From contig JAGUCH010000004.1 of NCBI GenBank assembly GCA_019096065.1, forward strand, positions 2,914,001-2,978,000: 64,000 nt of DNA, in the 5' to 3' direction. Position 1 is the stretch's first letter; each line of letters begins with the position of its first letter. Below, one piece after another: positions 61,671-64,000 of the stretch. The translations under genes were made by a program, and so were the position numbers. Below the pieces are notes generated by a model that had not been told where the DNA came from, made no database searches, and saw only the letters and a list, made by a program, of their open reading frames with translations. This stretch comes from Paracyclopina nana. Lineage: Eukaryota; Arthropoda; Copepoda; Cyclopoida; Cyclopettidae.

Positions 61671-61713
61671 ATCAGATATGAACGGCCAATAGGCTTTCCA
61701 TTCACAACGTCAT
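61671..61713 (-). promoter_or_regulatory. SECIS-like element in the ArsS 3' UTR
   Basis: On the minus strand, ATGA (61713-61710) and TGAT (61674-61671) bracket a stem of about 11 pairs (GTTGTGAATGG with CCGTTCATATC, one mismatch). The apical loop starts AAA and holds a small CC/GG mini-stem. This is the arrangement of a form-2 eukaryotic SECIS: the UGA/GA quartet, a stem of about 11-13 pairs, and AAA at the loop. Flanking bases (GTTT..GCT and AGC..AAAC) can extend a lower stem. It begins 68 bases after the in-frame TGA of the ArsS gene. Confidence 0.7.
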
Positions 61714-61760
61714 TAAATAGCCTCAAACTATTTAGGAGCGAAAAAGCTGCTATTCTCGGA

Positions 61761-63185
61761 CTATCCCGTCAGAGCTCCCAGTCAGCTTGACCCTTTGCCA
61801 GCTGTACACCCGTAGCAGTGATTGTCAGTTTTGATGGGGACTTTCAGAAGGTCATCGCAACTTTCAATATCAAACACACTTTTGGCATTGCCTGCAAGGA
61901 AGTTGGAAATTTCAAGTTCAAATGTGCTTTTGCTGCAGACATATCATACCTGAAATCGATAACGCCAATTGTTGATTGAAGTCGCAATCATAAATGAGTC
62001 CTTCGTAGCTAACACTTATGAGGTTAACGCACATCAAGTTGTCAAGGGTAGAAGGGCTAAAGTTGCGCACAAGCAGGTCCATGTAATCATGCAATTCATC
62101 TCTTCGATGAAGGAAATCAGCAAACCTTTTGATGGGCATATTTGTCATAGTGTACAGGGAATTGAAATCAATATCAAAGGCCTCTTTCAGTTCAGCCTTG
62201 TACTTTGTCTCCAGGTCACTTTGCTCAGGAGGCAAAAAGGCTCCCAACGGATTGTACACCAAGTCCAATTTGAGGCCAGTCCCATCAATGCCATATCCGA
62301 GGTCATTGAGCAATTGAAGAGCGGAGATGCTCCTTTGGAAGACTCCACTGCCTCTCTGAAGGTTGACGTTTTTAGCTGAATAGCATGGTAGTGAAGCCAC
62401 AACTTGAACTTTATGCTCAGACAAAAAATGAGCAGTATCCTCTTGACCAGGCTCCAAAAGAGCAGTAAGATTGCATCTGTCAATGATTGTTTTGCCAAGC
62501 TTGGACGACTCCTCAACAATGTATCGAAATTCTGGACACAACTCCGGTGCTCCACCTACAGTTGCACAATTAAAGTTCTTCTTCGGTTAAGAGAGGGTTT
62601 GAGGTAGTACCTGTGATGTCAACAGTTGTAATAGCCTCAGAATTCTTAAGAATATGAATGCATCTCTGAGCAATCTCATTGCTCATGACCTCTTTGATCT
62701 TTTTGGGCGAACTTTCAACGTGGCAATGAGAGCAAGCTTGGTTGCAGTACAGCCCAATGTTAAGTTGCAGAGTTTTAGCCTGCTTGCGTACCAATTCCTG
62801 AGCAGAGCTCTTAACAAATTGATGAAAAGGGGGAACTCCCAGAGCATCAAGAGCTCTTTGGCGTTGCTTCCTTTCTTCTCTAGTCAAAGCCTTTTGGCCT
62901 TGTTCTTTTAGGGCTTTTTGAGCAGCTTGAAATTCGGTGTCATTGAGCATCTCCCTAAGAGTTTCAGGAATCAAAGAACCCTAGGCATAAAAATCATGAT
63001 GTATAGCTTGACACATTGGCTAAAAACTTCAATACTTGAGGTGCAGAAGCCAATCTTGTTTTTCTAGTTGGCCGGGTTAATTTGTGCTCGTGAATGTTGA
63101 TTGTCGTAGGTTGATCAATCCCAGAGGTGGACATAGCACGAAAGGGCCATCTCACCCTCATGTAGGGCAGCCTCAGCGAAATCAT
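61761..63185 (-). CDS. arsS: ArsS-family radical SAM protein, probable selenoprotein
   Basis: Minus-strand exons 63185-63036, 62980-62611, 62555-61950, 61891-61761; phases match. Reading TGA 61784-61782 as selenocysteine gives 418 residues; stopping there gives 411. Residues 1-25 are Arg-rich without acids up to Asp24, possibly a mitochondrial presequence. The radical SAM cluster motif is CNQACSHC (Cys129, 133, 136), followed by TVDITG-GAPEL spanning an intron. The C-terminal domain carries YDCDFNQ and ends HCYGCTAGKGSS-U-LGALTG, where bacterial relatives have Cys or Sec. Bacterial ArsS converts methylated arsenicals toward arsenosugars. A SECIS-like fold follows. Four introns-bounded exons and animal neighbours on both sides argue against contamination. 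Confidence 0.9.
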
Positions 63186-64000
63186 CTGAAATTGCGTGCT
63201 CTTAACTTATTGTTTGTAATGATATTAGGATTCAAGAGAACTTGAGAGGAACATTCTAATTCAAACAATGTGGTAGATAGTGAGAATTTATATTCATTAA
63301 AAAGCTCTTTTGACATGTAATTTTATTTATACTTTTTTTAATTTTTAGTATCCGCTAACCGCTTTAAGCTGTTCTACAGCTGCGTTTTTTGTATTGCGTA
63401 ACAAAAGGCGAGTGTGCGAATTAATATTTCTAAGGTTTTTTTATCAAAAAGCTTACGGAACACAAATTTAAAAAATCGTTCAAAAGGCTAAGCAAATTGC
63501 TCACATTTTGCTTTATTTCTCTCTTGGTAAAAAGTATGAATTTTTCATGAGTCTGAACTGTTAAAGAGGGAGCTTTTTTAAAAATATTACAATGGGCTTT
63601 TTCGATCTTTCATTTTATGGCCAAACTCTGGCGCGGAAAATTGACTAAAGAATCGAGCTTGTTGTAATGAGGCCTAAAAAGGAAAACAGCATCAAGAAGT
63701 AATAAAAGATAAATTGAGAATAATTCATGATACTTTGTTTGAGTTATCCTATTCAATAAACAAATATGGAAGAATTGATTGTTTTGATGAAAACACCGAT
63801 TTCTTTAGTCTTATACAAAAAAGCACAATTGGCTTGATCTGAGACTGTTCCATCACGTTCCAAAAAATCAAAACATTTCCAAAAATCTAGTAAACTTCAT
63901 CCAAAGGAAGAAACTACGATCTCTTTTTGCAATTGCCGCTTTCGCTGCTTTCGTTGGCTTGGCTAGAGGTAAGAAAATAGCTTAGGTGCGGGAGAAGTCA
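63186..64000. other. ArsS upstream flank and window end, no complete gene
   Basis: AT-rich sequence. The last 110 bases contain a plus-strand stretch encoding a hydrophobic LFAIAAFAAFVGLARG segment that stops at a GGTAAG donor near 63970, like the end of a signal-peptide exon. No ATG is found in that frame nearby, so I do not call a gene. Confidence 0.35.

Noticed and set aside
61761-63185. Bacterial contamination as source of the ArsS gene
   Set aside because: It has three spliceosomal-type introns, lies between animal genes and shares their base composition.
63860-63970. Signal-peptide exon at the window end
   Set aside because: The hydrophobic stretch and donor are suggestive, but no start codon occurs in that frame and the gene would continue outside the window.

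Overview
The window is nuclear DNA from an animal, very probably a small arthropod (crustacean-like, though the sequence alone does not settle the group). Genes are split by GT..AG introns, many only 49-180 bp. The gene content is animal: Hop2, RPL37, a FERM-PDZ tyrosine phosphatase, Shisa, a PDGF/VEGF factor, COG6, calcyphosine-like. A 100-residue Ala/Pro-rich secreted protein resembles arthropod cuticle proteins. There are no operons, ribosome binding sites or CRISPR arrays. The base composition is AT-rich.

Layout. 0.5-13.7 kb is gene-dense: PSMC3IP/Hop2, a secreted Cys-rich gene that carries a stop at its first exon junction, RPL37 (minus), a PTPN4/Ptpmeg-type phosphatase in seven exons, GDPGP1, a 1.2-kb terminal-inverted-repeat (TIR) element, and the cuticle-like gene. 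18.3-20.8 kb holds a five-exon Shisa gene. A near-perfect 1-kb foldback element (21.4-22.4 kb) precedes mitochondrial ribosomal protein bL35m. 24-50.7 kb looks empty in long ORFs, but six short minus-strand exons with matching phases assemble into a 14.5-kb PDGF/VEGF-related gene (31.8-46.3 kb). Its introns contain a nested small basic-protein gene and several TIR elements with tRNA-like modules. 50.7-63.2 kb is dense again: an alpha-amylase-like gene with an altered active site, a tail-to-tail acidic MGNC-start protein, calcyphosine-like EF-hand protein, COG6, a cationic amino-acid transporter, TXNDC9, and an ArsS-family radical SAM gene (minus).

The most notable points are these. (1) The ArsS-like gene reaches an in-frame TGA in its C-terminal Cys-rich motif, the reading frame continues for six family-like residues to a TAG, and a SECIS-like fold (ATGA / AAA apical loop / TGAT) lies just downstream. 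It is a strong candidate animal selenoprotein. (2) The PDGF/VEGF factor ends in a transmembrane helix and basic cytoplasmic tail, has a dibasic processing site, and lacks both cysteines that normally link the dimer. (3) The amylase-like protein keeps the fold landmarks but has changed the acid/base Glu and two of three chloride ligands. (4) There is a varied set of short inverted-repeat elements, two of which clearly form one family.

The genes do not form a pathway. They are independent loci, some with shared or abutting ends. All exon coordinates were derived by hand from splice consensus and reading phase and have not been checked against transcripts.
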